Shown here: positions 48,390-57,667 of the stretch, piece after piece
Position numbering within the stretch: position 1 is the first letter of the stretch
How the letters are laid out: the number at the start of each line of letters is the position of its first letter
Assembly (NCBI RefSeq): GCF_002019705.1
Contig: NZ_KV917377.1
Span: 182,555 to 246,554 of the forward strand
Reading direction: 5' to 3'
DNA from: Shouchella patagoniensis
Lineage (GTDB): Bacteria; Bacillota; Bacilli; Bacillales; Bacillaceae_D
DNA length: 64,000 nucleotides
Translations under genes and position numbers: made by a program
Notes under the pieces: model-generated
Told to the model about the DNA's origin: nothing
The model's database searches: none
Seen by the model: the letters and a program-made list of their open reading frames with translations, nothing else

Positions 48390-49211
48390 ATGAGGAAATT
48401 TGGATTAATTGGACACCCAGTCAGTCATAGTAAAAGTCCGCAAATACATGGTGCTGCTTATCAGGACTTAGGAGTTACAGCTGAATATGTAGCTTTTGAT
48501 ATTCCTGAAGACAATCTTGCAAAAGCGATCGAAATAATGAAAGTAAATGGCTTTGAAGGTTTAAATGTGACCATTCCTCATAAAGTAAAAATAATGGAGT
48601 ATTTGGATACAGTGGGTGAGGATGCAACATTGATTGGGGCAGTTAATACGATCGTCAAAGAGGGCGATCGATTAGTTGGACGAAATACAGATGCGGATGG
48701 CTACATGGAATCGTTACTTGGAGCATTGAGGCAAAGCACCTTGGCAAACTCCAACGTACTTGTTATAGGAGCTGGAGGAGCTGCAAGAGCGGTTGTGTAT
48801 GGCTTAACGAAACATGATGCCAACATTACAATTGCTAATCGTACGCTTCACAAAGCTGAACAACTTGCGATGCTATTTAGTTCAGCAAACGTGGAAACAG
48901 TTACGATTGCGGAAGCGGAAAAACAACTGGCTAAGTTTGATATTGTCATTAATACTTCTTCGGTGGGAATGTATCCAGACGTAACGAATCAACCAATCGA
49001 TGTGACTTTTTTGGCAATGGAAGCCCTTGTGAGCGACTTAATTTATAACCCGCTTGAAACGCAATTGATAAAAGCAGCAAAGCAACGTGGAAATCCTGTG
49101 TTGACTGGGGTGGAGATGTTTGTAAACCAAGCCGCTCTTTCCATTTTCCATTGGACAGGGTTAACAGCAAACCGTGAGAAGATGAAAGCAGAAGTGCTGA
49201 AGCACTTATAA
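48390..49211 (+). CDS. aroE: shikimate dehydrogenase
   Basis: 273 residues. The shikimate site is GHPVSHSKSPQIH near residue 8, with NVTIPHK carrying the catalytic lysine. The NADP loop is VIGAGGAARAVVYGL with NRT. It reduces 3-dehydroshikimate in aromatic amino-acid synthesis. AGGAGG precedes the ATG. It is the third gene of the yqeG operon, as in B. subtilis. Confidence 0.95.
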   Translation: MRKFGLIGHPVSHSKSPQIHGAAYQDLGVTAEYVAFDIPEDNLAKAIEIMKVNGFEGLNVTIPHKVKIMEYLDTVGEDATLIGAVNTIVKEGDRLVGRNTDADGYMESLLGALRQSTLANSNVLVIGAGGAARAVVYGLTKHDANITIANRTLHKAEQLAMLFSSANVETVTIAEAEKQLAKFDIVINTSSVGMYPDVTNQPIDVTFLAMEALVSDLIYNPLETQLIKAAKQRGNPVLTGVEMFVNQAALSIFHWTGLTANREKMKAEVLKHL

Positions 49212-49232
49212 TAATGGAGGCAATAGATCAGA

Positions 49233-49529
49233 ATGTTATCAAATAAACAAAAAAGGTTTTTGCGAGCAGAGTCACATAACATCCAACCTATTTTTCAGGT
49301 GGGCAAGGGTGGCGTGAACGAGAATATGATCGTACAAATCAACGAAGCGTTGGAAGTAAGAGAACTTATAAAGGTGAGCATTCTCCAGAACTGTATGGAG
49401 GACAAGCATGAAGTGGCTGAAGGGATCGTAAATGGAACTAAAGCGTATCTTGTCCAAGTTATTGGAAGCATGATTATTTTGTATAAACCTTCAAAAGAGA
49501 ATGCGAAGATTCATTTACCAAGGAATTAA
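49233..49529 (+). CDS. yqeI: YhbY-type CRM-domain RNA-binding protein (YqeI)
   Basis: 98 residues, a single CRM domain with the conserved loop GKGGVNENMIVQI near 26-38 and start LSNKQKRFLRAESHNIQPIF. It associates with pre-50S particles in relatives. GGAGG lies about 13 nt before the ATG. Confidence 0.92.
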   Translation: MLSNKQKRFLRAESHNIQPIFQVGKGGVNENMIVQINEALEVRELIKVSILQNCMEDKHEVAEGIVNGTKAYLVQVIGSMIILYKPSKENAKIHLPRN

Positions 49530-49544
49530 TAAGGAGGAGTAGGC

Positions 49545-50120
49545 GTGAAGCGAGTTGGGCTGTTTGGCGGCACCTTTGATCCTCCGCATATTGGACATAT
49601 GCTTATTGCTCAAGAAGCGTTGTCTGTAGTTGAGTTAGATGAAATTTGGTTTATTCCTGTTTCTACCCCTCCACATAAAAAGAGAGTAGGGTTAACGAGT
49701 GCTAGAGACCGTTATCAAATGGTAGAGGCGGCTTTGTCGGATGAACCTCGATTTAAAACAAGCGATATCGAGCTGAAGCGTCAAGGGAAATCATATACAA
49801 TTGATACGGTACGTCAATTAAAGAATGAGTATCCAACACATGACTTTTTCTTTTTAATCGGTGGAGATATGGTCGAGATGCTTGAAAAATGGTATCAGAT
49901 TGATGAATTGAAGAAGTTAGTCACTTTTGTTGCATTCAATCGTCCAGGTTCAGGTAGTGTAGGTAACGAAGAGTTGCATGTTGTGCCATTTATAGAAGTG
50001 AATATTTCGTCTTCATTAATTCGAGAACGTAGTCAAAGCGGCAAACCAATTCGGTATTTTGTGCCATCTAAAGTAGAAGAGCTGATTAAGGAGAGAGGTC
50101 TTTATGGCTATGACACCTGA
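49545..50120 (+). CDS. nadD: nicotinate-nucleotide adenylyltransferase
   Basis: 191 residues from GTG with AAGGAGGAG upstream. GGTFDPPHIGH (8-18) is the nucleotidyl-transferase site and ISSSLIRER the C-terminal ATP motif. It makes NaAD in NAD synthesis. It overlaps yqeK by 17 bp. Confidence 0.95.
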   Translation: MKRVGLFGGTFDPPHIGHMLIAQEALSVVELDEIWFIPVSTPPHKKRVGLTSARDRYQMVEAALSDEPRFKTSDIELKRQGKSYTIDTVRQLKNEYPTHDFFFLIGGDMVEMLEKWYQIDELKKLVTFVAFNRPGSGSVGNEELHVVPFIEVNISSSLIRERSQSGKPIRYFVPSKVEELIKERGLYGYDT

Positions 50121-50706
50121 AGAGGCATTGCAGGTTGTCCATACTCATTTAACACCTTCTCGCTATAAGCACACGTTAGGTGTGAGAGAGACAGCAATTG
50201 CACTTGCCAAAAAGTATAAGGCAAATGTTCAAAAAGCGGAACTTGCAGCGATTCTCCATGACATTTGTAAATATCATGATAATGAAGAAATGAAGAAAAC
50301 CGTAACGACTATATTAAATGAACCTCATTGGGCACAATATGGGGAAGCGTTGCTTCATGCTCCATGTGGAGCGTTATTCATACAACAACATTTAGGTATT
50401 GAGGATGAAGAGATTTTACAAGCAGTCAAATCACATACCACTGGTCGCGCGGATATGTCGTTACTAGAAAAAGTCGTTTTCGTGGCTGATTATATTGAGC
50501 CTAACAGAAAATTTCCAGGTGTGGAGACTGCTAGGGATTTAGCAAGCAGAGATTTAGATGAGGCATGTCAATTTTCATTAAAGCAAACAATGCTTTATTT
50601 GCTCTCAAAAGAGTTGCCAATCCATCCGGAAACAATGTCAGCGTACAATTTTTATATATTGAAAGGGGAAAAAATAAGTGAATCAACATTTACTAATGGC
50701 GGTTGA
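50104..50706 (+). CDS. yqeK: HD-domain symmetrical bis(5'-nucleosyl)-tetraphosphatase YqeK
   Basis: 200 residues. RYKHTLGVRETAIALA and LHDICKY carry the HD metal ligands, with HTTGRADMSLLEKVVFVADY later. The YqeK family hydrolyses Ap4A to two ADP. The start overlaps nadD, with AGAGAGG 5 nt before ATG 50104. rsfS begins inside its last codons. Confidence 0.92.
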   Translation: MAMTPEEALQVVHTHLTPSRYKHTLGVRETAIALAKKYKANVQKAELAAILHDICKYHDNEEMKKTVTTILNEPHWAQYGEALLHAPCGALFIQQHLGIEDEEILQAVKSHTTGRADMSLLEKVVFVADYIEPNRKFPGVETARDLASRDLDEACQFSLKQTMLYLLSKELPIHPETMSAYNFYILKGEKISESTFTNGG

Positions 50707-51028
50707 AGCCATTGATGATAAACGTGGGCAGCAAATTGCCGCTTTAAATATGGAGGGGATTTCACCGATCGCGGATTATTTCGTAATCTGCCACGGGAAT
50801 TCTGAAAAACAAGTTCAGGCAATTGCTCATGAATTAAAAAAGAATGCACAAGAAATGGGCATTGAAATAAAGCGCTTAGAAGGTTATGACCAAGGACGTT
50901 GGGTATTGCTTGATATTGGTGATGTTGTTGTCCATATATTCCATAAAGATGAACGGCTTTATTACAACCTTGAAAAGTTATGGGGCGATGCAAGCCGTGT
51001 CGATCTGGGAGAGGTCTTAACAGGATGA
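50678..51028 (+). CDS. rsfS: ribosome silencing factor RsfS (YqeL)
   Basis: 116 residues from GTG with AAAGGGG 10 nt upstream. The family core ISPIADYFVICHGNSEKQVQ, then DQGRWVLLDIGDVVVHIFHK is intact. It binds L14 and prevents subunit joining in poor growth. It overlaps yqeK by 29 bp and the next gene by 4 bp. Confidence 0.94.
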   Translation: MNQHLLMAVEAIDDKRGQQIAALNMEGISPIADYFVICHGNSEKQVQAIAHELKKNAQEMGIEIKRLEGYDQGRWVLLDIGDVVVHIFHKDERLYYNLEKLWGDASRVDLGEVLTG

Positions 51029-51885
51029 TGAAACCAGGCACCACGGAAGCTCTAACCGTTGTTCGTCAGGCTGAATTCGGCTTTTTCTTAAGTGATGGGG
51101 AAAACGATATACTTCTTCACGAGAGAGAGGTAACGGGAACGATTGCAGTTGACGAAACAGTAACTGTTTTTTTATATCATGATCATCAAAATCGGCTTAG
51201 TGCAACAATGGCTCAACCGATAATTAAAAATGACGAGATGGGCTGGCTTGAAGTTGTTGGTGTAAGACCGACACACGGTGTATTTGTCTATAATGGCATC
51301 TCAAGAGATCTTTTTGTTTCAATGGATGAACTGCCAACTGACCGAAATGAATGGCCTGCTGTAGGAGATAAGCTGTTTTGCTCACTAACTTGGGATAAAA
51401 AAGGAAGATTGATGGGCAAGCTCGTTAAAGGAAGCCCGATTACTTCACAAGCCATTCTAGCGGATGATTCTTGGTTGAATCAGAACGTAAAAGGAACAAT
51501 CTATCATTTTCTCGATGAGGGAGCAGCACTATTTATTGAAAATGGACCAATTGCATTCCTCCATCAAGACGAAGCAAATGGGATTCCTCGGTTGGGACAA
51601 CTTGTGCATGGTCGTGTTCAGTTTGTACGAGATGATGGCCGTGTTAATATTACACAACGGCAGTTACGAACGGATCAACAGAAAGACGATGCGGATGTTA
51701 TTTTAGCTTTTTTAGAGGCGCGTAAAGCTGGCGGGATGCCTTATACTGATAAATCTTCTTCAGAAGATATTCATGCGCGTTTCGGTATGAGTAAGGCTGC
51801 TTTTAAACGTGCTTTAGGAAAATTGTACAAGGAACGCAAGATTGAACAACGTGATGGATTTACCTATTTGGCGGAGAAAAAATGA
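51025..51885 (+). CDS. cvfB: S1-domain RNA-binding protein of the CvfB/YitL family
   Basis: 286 residues from ATG 51025, overlapping the rsfS stop by ATGA. Successive S1-like barrels (GFFLSDGENDILLHE, THGVFVYNGISRDLFVSMDE, GAALFIENGPIAFLHQDEAN) and a C-terminal winged helix (FGMSKAAFKRALGKLYKERK) give the CvfB layout. Family members affect virulence gene expression in Staphylococcus. In B. subtilis the homologue yitL lies elsewhere, so its place between rsfS and yqeM is unusual. Confidence 0.85.
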   Translation: MMKPGTTEALTVVRQAEFGFFLSDGENDILLHEREVTGTIAVDETVTVFLYHDHQNRLSATMAQPIIKNDEMGWLEVVGVRPTHGVFVYNGISRDLFVSMDELPTDRNEWPAVGDKLFCSLTWDKKGRLMGKLVKGSPITSQAILADDSWLNQNVKGTIYHFLDEGAALFIENGPIAFLHQDEANGIPRLGQLVHGRVQFVRDDGRVNITQRQLRTDQQKDDADVILAFLEARKAGGMPYTDKSSSEDIHARFGMSKAAFKRALGKLYKERKIEQRDGFTYLAEKK

Positions 51886-52631
51886 GTTACGAGCATTTTT
51901 CCTCATACTATGATTTATTAATGGAGCATGTTGAGTATGAAGAATGGCTTCGTTATATGGAACGCATTTTTTTGGAACATAATGTGAATGTTGATCATGT
52001 ACTGGATCTTGGTTGTGGCACTGGAGAATTGCTTTTGCTTATGGACCAAAAGGGTTGGCAAGTTACTGGGGTGGATTTATCAGAAGAAATGCTTTCCATT
52101 GCGCAATCGAAACTTCAGATGGCTGGTGTCACCCCGCAACTATATCAAGGCGATATGAGCGAACTACCACCGTTAGGTTTATTTGATGTGATTACAATCT
52201 TTTGTGATTCATTAAATTATTTAGACGATGAAGAAGCGGTAAAGCGTACGTTTGCATCTTGTTATAAACAATTAAAGCCAGGTGGTATGCTTTTATTTGA
52301 TGTTCACTCTCCTGCAAAGATAAAGGCATTTGATGGAGCTGTTTTTGCTGATGCATCTAAAGACGTATCGTATATTTGGACGAGTTTTGCTGGGGAAAAA
52401 CCACTAAGTATTGAGCACGAATTGACTTTCTTTGCATTAACAAAAAACGGTTATTATGAACGAGTGGAAGAATTGCATAAAGAACGTACTTTCGAATCAG
52501 GTATTTATAAGTCATGGTTGGAAGATGCAGGGTTTTCACTAGTAGAAATAACGGCTGATTTCTTAACGAAACAACCTACAGACGAAAGTGAACGACTTTT
52601 CTTTGCTTGTCGAAAAATAGATGCAGGATAA
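51882..52631 (+). CDS. yqeM: class I SAM-dependent methyltransferase (YqeM)
   Basis: 249 residues. The SAM loop VLDLGCGTGELLLL near residue 41 and GVDLSEEMLSIA are clear, and DVITIFCDSLNYLDDEE is the post-I motif. Substrate unknown. ATG overlaps the cvfB stop. It is the last gene of the operon; a hairpin shared with comER follows. Confidence 0.9.
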   Translation: MSYEHFSSYYDLLMEHVEYEEWLRYMERIFLEHNVNVDHVLDLGCGTGELLLLMDQKGWQVTGVDLSEEMLSIAQSKLQMAGVTPQLYQGDMSELPPLGLFDVITIFCDSLNYLDDEEAVKRTFASCYKQLKPGGMLLFDVHSPAKIKAFDGAVFADASKDVSYIWTSFAGEKPLSIEHELTFFALTKNGYYERVEELHKERTFESGIYKSWLEDAGFSLVEITADFLTKQPTDESERLFFACRKIDAG

Positions 52632-52653
52632 AAAAACAAAAGAACGAAATGAG

Positions 52654-52685
52654 TAAAGGTAGGAATTGAGATTCCTACCTTATTT
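52654..52685. terminator. bidirectional terminator between yqeM and comER
   Basis: AAAGGTAGGAA-TTGAGA-TTCCTACCTTATTTG; it overlaps the comER stop codon. Confidence 0.65.
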
Positions 52686-53504
52686 GTATGAAAATTCAAC
52701 AGTTAGCTTTTCTTTTTCATCCAGATATTTTTTTTGAGTCTGCTTAAATAATTCATTAAATCCACTACCAACCATCTGTTCAAGTACTTCAATCCCTACT
52801 CCTGTTATTCCTCCTGGAACACAAACCCGTTTTTGCAAAGTAGGCAATGTATAATGCTCTTGCTCTAAAAGCTTGCCGAGACCAATGAGCATTGAAGTTG
52901 TTAGTTCTGTTGCTTCTTCTTCTGTGATGGCAGTTTGACTGACTGCTCCCTCAATAAAACGCTGGGCTAAGTACGAGAAGAAAGCCGGTCCACAACTGAC
53001 AATATCTGACGACACACGTGTTATTTGTTCTTCAATGTGAAGGGGTTTTGAAATTGAAGATATAAACTGTGTTAAACTGTCTCGATCTTTTGGACTGCAT
53101 TTTTCTCCAAAACTTAAAAGCATTGATCCTGAACGGGCACGATTTAAAATACTAGGAATAGCACGACATGATTTACATGGTAGCGCTAAATCTAAGTCTG
53201 CGATCGAAACAGGGCTTGTTATAGAAATTGCCAATTGGTCTGTGTCAACAAGTGGTGCTAGTTCTTTAAACAAGTTTGGCATATCTTTTGGTTTGACACA
53301 AATAAACAACCACGTGCACTTTTTCACTAATTCTTCCAGTGTAAATGCAATTGTCACTTTCGGAAATGCGTTTTTTAAAGCCTCCGATTTCGCTACACTC
53401 CGATTAATGACAACTATGTCATTTTGTTCAACCGCTTGCGCATCAATCAAACTCTCTACTAGCATACTCCCCATGCTTCCAGTGCCGATAAAACCGATCG
53501 CCAT
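52680..53504 (-). CDS. comER: ComER, pyrroline-5-carboxylate reductase-like
   Basis: 274 residues. Rossmann loop GFIGTGSMGSML at 4-15, and CGPAFFSYLAQRF plus VCVPGGITGVGIEVL match the P5C reductase dimer domain. It lies divergent from comEA exactly as B. subtilis comER, whose link to competence and biofilm is genetic. AAGGTGAG precedes the ATG. Catalytic proline synthesis is not assured. Confidence 0.9.
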   Translation of the reverse strand: MAIGFIGTGSMGSMLVESLIDAQAVEQNDIVVINRSVAKSEALKNAFPKVTIAFTLEELVKKCTWLFICVKPKDMPNLFKELAPLVDTDQLAISITSPVSIADLDLALPCKSCRAIPSILNRARSGSMLLSFGEKCSPKDRDSLTQFISSISKPLHIEEQITRVSSDIVSCGPAFFSYLAQRFIEGAVSQTAITEEEATELTTSMLIGLGKLLEQEHYTLPTLQKRVCVPGGITGVGIEVLEQMVGSGFNELFKQTQKKYLDEKEKLTVEFSYK

Positions 53505-53592
53505 ACGCTCACCTTCCTTTTCTCAGCTCTTTTTAGGTTATGCTGTACAGCTTGTTTGTCATTCCGATAATAAATAGAAAGGAGCTCAAATC

Positions 53593-54198
53593 GTGAACGA
53601 ACTAGTGAGAAAACCGATTTTTATTTATAGTGGCATTGCTGTTGTAATCATTATTTTGCTGAGCGTGTATCTGCTAACAACACAACCGGATAATGAAAAT
53701 GAGCTGCTTGAAGAACCAGATTGGATTGCACAAGAAAAGAGAGAGGAGGCTGCAGAAGTTGAAAGTGATACGCACATCGTTGTTGATGTAAAAGGAGCGG
53801 TTGCCGTTCCGGGAGTATATGAACTCACAAATGAAAGCAGGATACATGAAGTCATTCATCTTGCAGGAGGGTTTTTAGATGAAGCAGATCGGGATAGTGT
53901 TAACTTAGCTTTGAGGGTTAGTGATGAAATGGTTCTCTATATACCTTATGAAGGAGAAGAACAAGAAATTAATCTGTTAGTACACAATGGGGAGATCGCT
54001 TCAGCACTTGTTAATCTCAATACAGCTACTGAGTCAGAATTGCAAACATTACAAGGCGTTGGCCCCGCAAAAGCAGCTGCAATTATCCAGTACCGTGAAG
54101 AGAATGGTCTATTTAACACAATAGAAGAGATTACAAATGTAAGCGGGATTGGAGATAAGTCTTTTGACTCTCTAAAAGACATGATTTCAGTGCAATAA
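53593..54198 (+). CDS. comEA: competence DNA receptor ComEA
   Basis: 201 residues from GTG with AAAGGAG 8 nt upstream. One N-terminal membrane helix (about 9-29), an acidic linker, an SLBB-like domain (VDVKGAVAVPGVYELTNESR), and C-terminal helix-hairpin-helix repeats (LQTLQGVGPAKAAAIIQYRE and GIGDKSFDSL). It binds incoming double-stranded DNA outside the membrane. First of comEA-EB-EC. Confidence 0.95.
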   Translation: MNELVRKPIFIYSGIAVVIIILLSVYLLTTQPDNENELLEEPDWIAQEKREEAAEVESDTHIVVDVKGAVAVPGVYELTNESRIHEVIHLAGGFLDEADRDSVNLALRVSDEMVLYIPYEGEEQEINLLVHNGEIASALVNLNTATESELQTLQGVGPAKAAAIIQYREENGLFNTIEEITNVSGIGDKSFDSLKDMISVQ

Positions 54199-54267
54199 AC
54201 GACATTAATTGACGGCTAGCCGTTTCAACACTACAATTTAGACATGTTTAAGAAAAAGGAGAACGTT

Positions 54268-54849
54268 ATGGAACGAATTTCTTGGGATTTATATTTTATG
54301 GCACAAAGTCAATTACTCTCATTGAGAAGTACTTGCCCGAGGCTTAAAGTAGGCGCAACAATTGTTAGAGATAAACGGATTATAGCTGGAGGGTACAATG
54401 GTTCTGTTTCCGGTTCTGACCATTGTTTAGATCAAGGTTGCTACGTGGTTGACAATCACTGTATTCGTACAGTTCATGCCGAAGTCAATGCACTATTACA
54501 GTGTGCAAAATTTGGTGTTCCGACGGAAGGTGCGGAAATGTACATTACACATTTTCCGTGTATTCATTGTGCAAAATCGTTGATTCAAGCGGGGATTTCA
54601 AAAGTTCATTATGCTAAAGATTATAAAAATCAGCCATATGCAGTCGAGCTTTTTAAAGAAGCTGGTATAGAATGTATAGAAGTGGAAATCGACGACACTG
54701 TAGTTGATCAGCAATTTCACGAAAAATTAGCTTTAACCACATCTTTATTACAAGATTTAGAGCGTTTAGGTGCTACAACTGAAGAGCTAGAAGCATATGC
54801 AAGTAAAACGAAGAAACTCTATTTTGCGCAACCGGTGACAGATGAGTGA
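54268..54849 (+). CDS. comEB: dCMP deaminase-like protein ComEB
   Basis: 193 residues from ATG 54268 with AAAAAGGAG 6 nt upstream. Zinc deaminase motifs TVHAEVNAL and FPCIHCAK are intact, as is CPRLKVGATIVRDKRI. The enzyme deaminates dCMP to dUMP. It is not essential for uptake in B. subtilis, and a role in placing competence proteins has been reported. It overlaps comEC by 4 bp. Confidence 0.94.
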   Translation: MERISWDLYFMAQSQLLSLRSTCPRLKVGATIVRDKRIIAGGYNGSVSGSDHCLDQGCYVVDNHCIRTVHAEVNALLQCAKFGVPTEGAEMYITHFPCIHCAKSLIQAGISKVHYAKDYKNQPYAVELFKEAGIECIEVEIDDTVVDQQFHEKLALTTSLLQDLERLGATTEELEAYASKTKKLYFAQPVTDE

Positions 54850-57140
54850 ATAGGCTTTGCATATGCATGTTGTCAGCTTCTGCTGCTATCGCGCTTGTGC
54901 TAAGATCAAATAATGAAGTTTTTATCCTTCTAATTGCAGCAACAGTAATTCTTGCAGGAACCGGTTTTAGAGAAAATCGAATAAAGACTGTTGCTGCAGT
55001 GCTGTTGCCTTTTTTTTCATTTTTTGTTATTTCTACGTTTCACCAATCCATGAATAAAACTAACCTCTCCGCTTCAGAGACAGAATTGATCTTTACGATC
55101 TATGATCGCCTTCATTTAAATGGAAACCAAATTCGAGGAACAATTAAAACAACTGCCGGTGAAAAAGTGATGCTTGCTATGCATTTATCTAATGAAAGTG
55201 ATACAGAACTTGCTTCCTATCGTCCAGGGCAAAGTTGCTATGCTTCTGGTGTGTTAAAATCTCCTTACTCGGCGCGTAATCAATATGCGTTTGATTACAA
55301 ACGATACTTATTAGAGCAGCGTATTCACTGGACTTTTGAAGCAAAACCAACTACGTTCAATTGTGTTGAAGGAAACCGGTTGTTATGGCAACGACTTACG
55401 GCATTTCGAGCACAATTAATTGAACAATTAGTTGATACATTACCAGAAGGTTCGAGAGGAATTGTGGTTGCGCTCACATTTGGGGACAGACGATACGTTG
55501 ATCCGGATGTTTTACAGGCGTATTCAACACTTGGCATTATTCATTTGTTAGCTATTTCTGGACTTCATGTAGGAATTGTAAGTATGAGCTTGTTCTACTT
55601 ACTTATTCGATTTGGAATGACTAGAGAGCTGGCAATGATGATCATGCTTATCGTATTGCCCATTTTTGCTCTTTTAACAGGGGCAGCACCACCCGTTATT
55701 CGCGCTTCTTCAATGTTATTTGTTTATTATCTCCTGTTATTGACGCGAATAAAAATTCATCCATTTTATGGGTTTTCCTTTATTTTTTTTAGTTATTTAG
55801 TGATAGATCCTTATAAATTGTTTCAATTGGGGTTTCAATTATCCTTTTTGGTTTCATTCTCATTAATCCTTTTGAGAAAAGCGATTGAGGTTCAATCGCA
55901 CTCTTATTTTACTCGTTTATGCTCCGTTACATTAATTGCCCAATTGTCGGGACTTCCTTTAATTCTATATCATTTTTATGAATGGTCTCCTTTAAGTTTA
56001 GTACTCAATTTGCTCTATATCCCATTTGTATCTCTTTTTGTACTTCCGTTAAGTTTTATCGGTGTAATCTTGCATTTTCTTATCCCGTTTCAGCTGAATC
56101 CATTTATTGTTTTGCTTGACTTGATCCTTGTACCGATTCATGATGGAGTGCTTGTTCTTGGCAGAAATGCATTTGAATGGGTCATTGGTCAGCCACCTTT
56201 ACTATGTATAGCAGCAATGTATGCGGCTATCATTTTCATGGGAATGATGTGGGAAAATAATAAAATACGATTATGGGCGTTGTTTCTACCAATCATCGTT
56301 GTCATCGCCATAACCATTTTTTTACCCTATACACGAAGTGGTGTAGTCGTGACGATGCTCGATGTAGGTCAAGGAGATTGTATTATCATTGAATTCCCTT
56401 ATCGGAAGGCAGTTTATGTCATTGATACAGGTGGCCATCTAGATTTTGGGAATGAAGAGTGGATGAAGAAAAGGGCACAATTTAATACTGGAAAAGACAT
56501 TGTTACCCCTTATTTAAAGGCAAAAGGAATTTCTACGATTACGGGTCTTATTCTCACACATGGGGATCACGATCATATTGGTGGTGCGGCTGAAATCTTG
56601 AATGAAATCGATGTTAAGGAAGTTTTTTACCCAAACACAGCTATAGAAAAAGACAATGAAATTGAACTTCTAACTTCGGTTCACCATTCAAGTGCCAATC
56701 TTCAATTTGTTATAAATGGTGATTCGATTAATGAACACTTTTATGTACTTCATCCAACTAGTGAACAGCAGTGGTCAGGTAATGATAGCTCCATAGTACT
56801 ATTTGCGGAATTAGATGGTATATCGTTTTTGTTTACTGGTGACTTGGAAGAGGACGGAGAGAGAATGTTATTACAGCAATATCCAAACATAAAAGCGGAT
56901 GTCTTAAAAGTTGGTCATCATGGAAGTATCACGTCAACTTCAGATGAGTTGTTAGAGATGGTTTCACCTAGGATTGCTCTTATTTCGGCGGGGGTGAATA
57001 ATCGATTTGGTCATCCGCATCCCGATATCGTTGCAAAACTAGACGAATTAAACATTGATATACTGCGAACAGACCTGCATGGATCAATTGAAATGAAAAT
57101 CGTTAATGGAGATGTAAAGTGGGAAAAAACGGTGGATTGA
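54846..57140 (+). CDS. comEC: DNA internalisation channel ComEC/Rec2
   Basis: 764 residues from GTG 54846, overlapping the comEB stop, with GGTGA about 8 nt upstream. N-terminal helices and an OB-like loop domain (residues about 60-170), then a competence domain with many helices (LLAISGLHVGIVSMSLFYLL). The metallo-beta-lactamase domain at the C-terminus has LTHGDHDHIGGAAEIL and KVGHHGS, metal ligands present, so it may be the nuclease. Full length. Confidence 0.95.
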   Translation: MNRLCICMLSASAAIALVLRSNNEVFILLIAATVILAGTGFRENRIKTVAAVLLPFFSFFVISTFHQSMNKTNLSASETELIFTIYDRLHLNGNQIRGTIKTTAGEKVMLAMHLSNESDTELASYRPGQSCYASGVLKSPYSARNQYAFDYKRYLLEQRIHWTFEAKPTTFNCVEGNRLLWQRLTAFRAQLIEQLVDTLPEGSRGIVVALTFGDRRYVDPDVLQAYSTLGIIHLLAISGLHVGIVSMSLFYLLIRFGMTRELAMMIMLIVLPIFALLTGAAPPVIRASSMLFVYYLLLLTRIKIHPFYGFSFIFFSYLVIDPYKLFQLGFQLSFLVSFSLILLRKAIEVQSHSYFTRLCSVTLIAQLSGLPLILYHFYEWSPLSLVLNLLYIPFVSLFVLPLSFIGVILHFLIPFQLNPFIVLLDLILVPIHDGVLVLGRNAFEWVIGQPPLLCIAAMYAAIIFMGMMWENNKIRLWALFLPIIVVIAITIFLPYTRSGVVVTMLDVGQGDCIIIEFPYRKAVYVIDTGGHLDFGNEEWMKKRAQFNTGKDIVTPYLKAKGISTITGLILTHGDHDHIGGAAEILNEIDVKEVFYPNTAIEKDNEIELLTSVHHSSANLQFVINGDSINEHFYVLHPTSEQQWSGNDSSIVLFAELDGISFLFTGDLEEDGERMLLQQYPNIKADVLKVGHHGSITSTSDELLEMVSPRIALISAGVNNRFGHPHPDIVAKLDELNIDILRTDLHGSIEMKIVNGDVKWEKTVD

Positions 57141-57142
57141 CA

Positions 57143-57171
57143 AAAAAGGCAGAGTGATCTGCCTTTTTCTT
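57143..57171 (+). terminator. terminator after comEC
   Basis: AAAAAAGGCAGA-GTGA-TCTGCCTTTTTCTT. Confidence 0.85.
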
Positions 57172-57181
57172 GTGTACTTAA

Positions 57182-57319
57182 TTAATAATAGCTAACCACG
57201 TCTGCAATATTGGCAATAATAAAGATGATTGCAAAAAAAGCAAACGAGGCAATAAAGCCGACGGCAGAAGGAACAATATCATTCGCTTTGTCCTGAACGT
57301 CCTTTTCAAACTTATTCAT
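57182..57319 (-). CDS. yqzM: YqzM-type small membrane protein
   Basis: 45 residues with AGGAGGTG before the ATG. MNKFEKDVQDKANDIVPSAV, then one membrane helix (GFIASFAFFAIIFIIANIA) and a short end. Size, sequence style and position between comEC and holA match B. subtilis YqzM, whose function is unknown. It is too short for usual ORF cut-offs. Confidence 0.85.
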   Translation of the reverse strand: MNKFEKDVQDKANDIVPSAVGFIASFAFFAIIFIIANIADVVSYY

Positions 57320-57667
57320 GCGGCACCTCCTGTATGAGCTAAGTATACGTGATTTGTCCATAAATGAAAAGGCTCTCTAAACGGATTTCTAGTACAAAAT
57401 AGTATGAGTCTTAATACTGGTATGGCTATATTTCGATAGGTTCATACATGGAAAACGAAGTCGATCACGGCACCACTTCTAAAGATTTTGCATAGGATAA
57501 GGCAGAAAGAGTAAAAAATACCGAATCGCCCTCCCGCTTTTAACGAGAATTCCTAGGATCTACGTTAAAGGCGTTTATCATAGATGCAAGAGAGGGGTGG
57601 CTCTCTCTTGCCCATCTTTTCACTTCAGTCTAAAATAGATTGAAGGACATGTTATAGGAGAGTACAT
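57320..57667. other. non-coding interval between yqzM and holA
   Basis: No ORF with a ribosome site is seen. A near-perfect hairpin GCAAGAGAG-GGGTGG-CTCTCTCTTGC (57586-57611), without a T-run, lies about 55 bp before holA and would be in its leader or upstream region. Confidence 0.5.
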
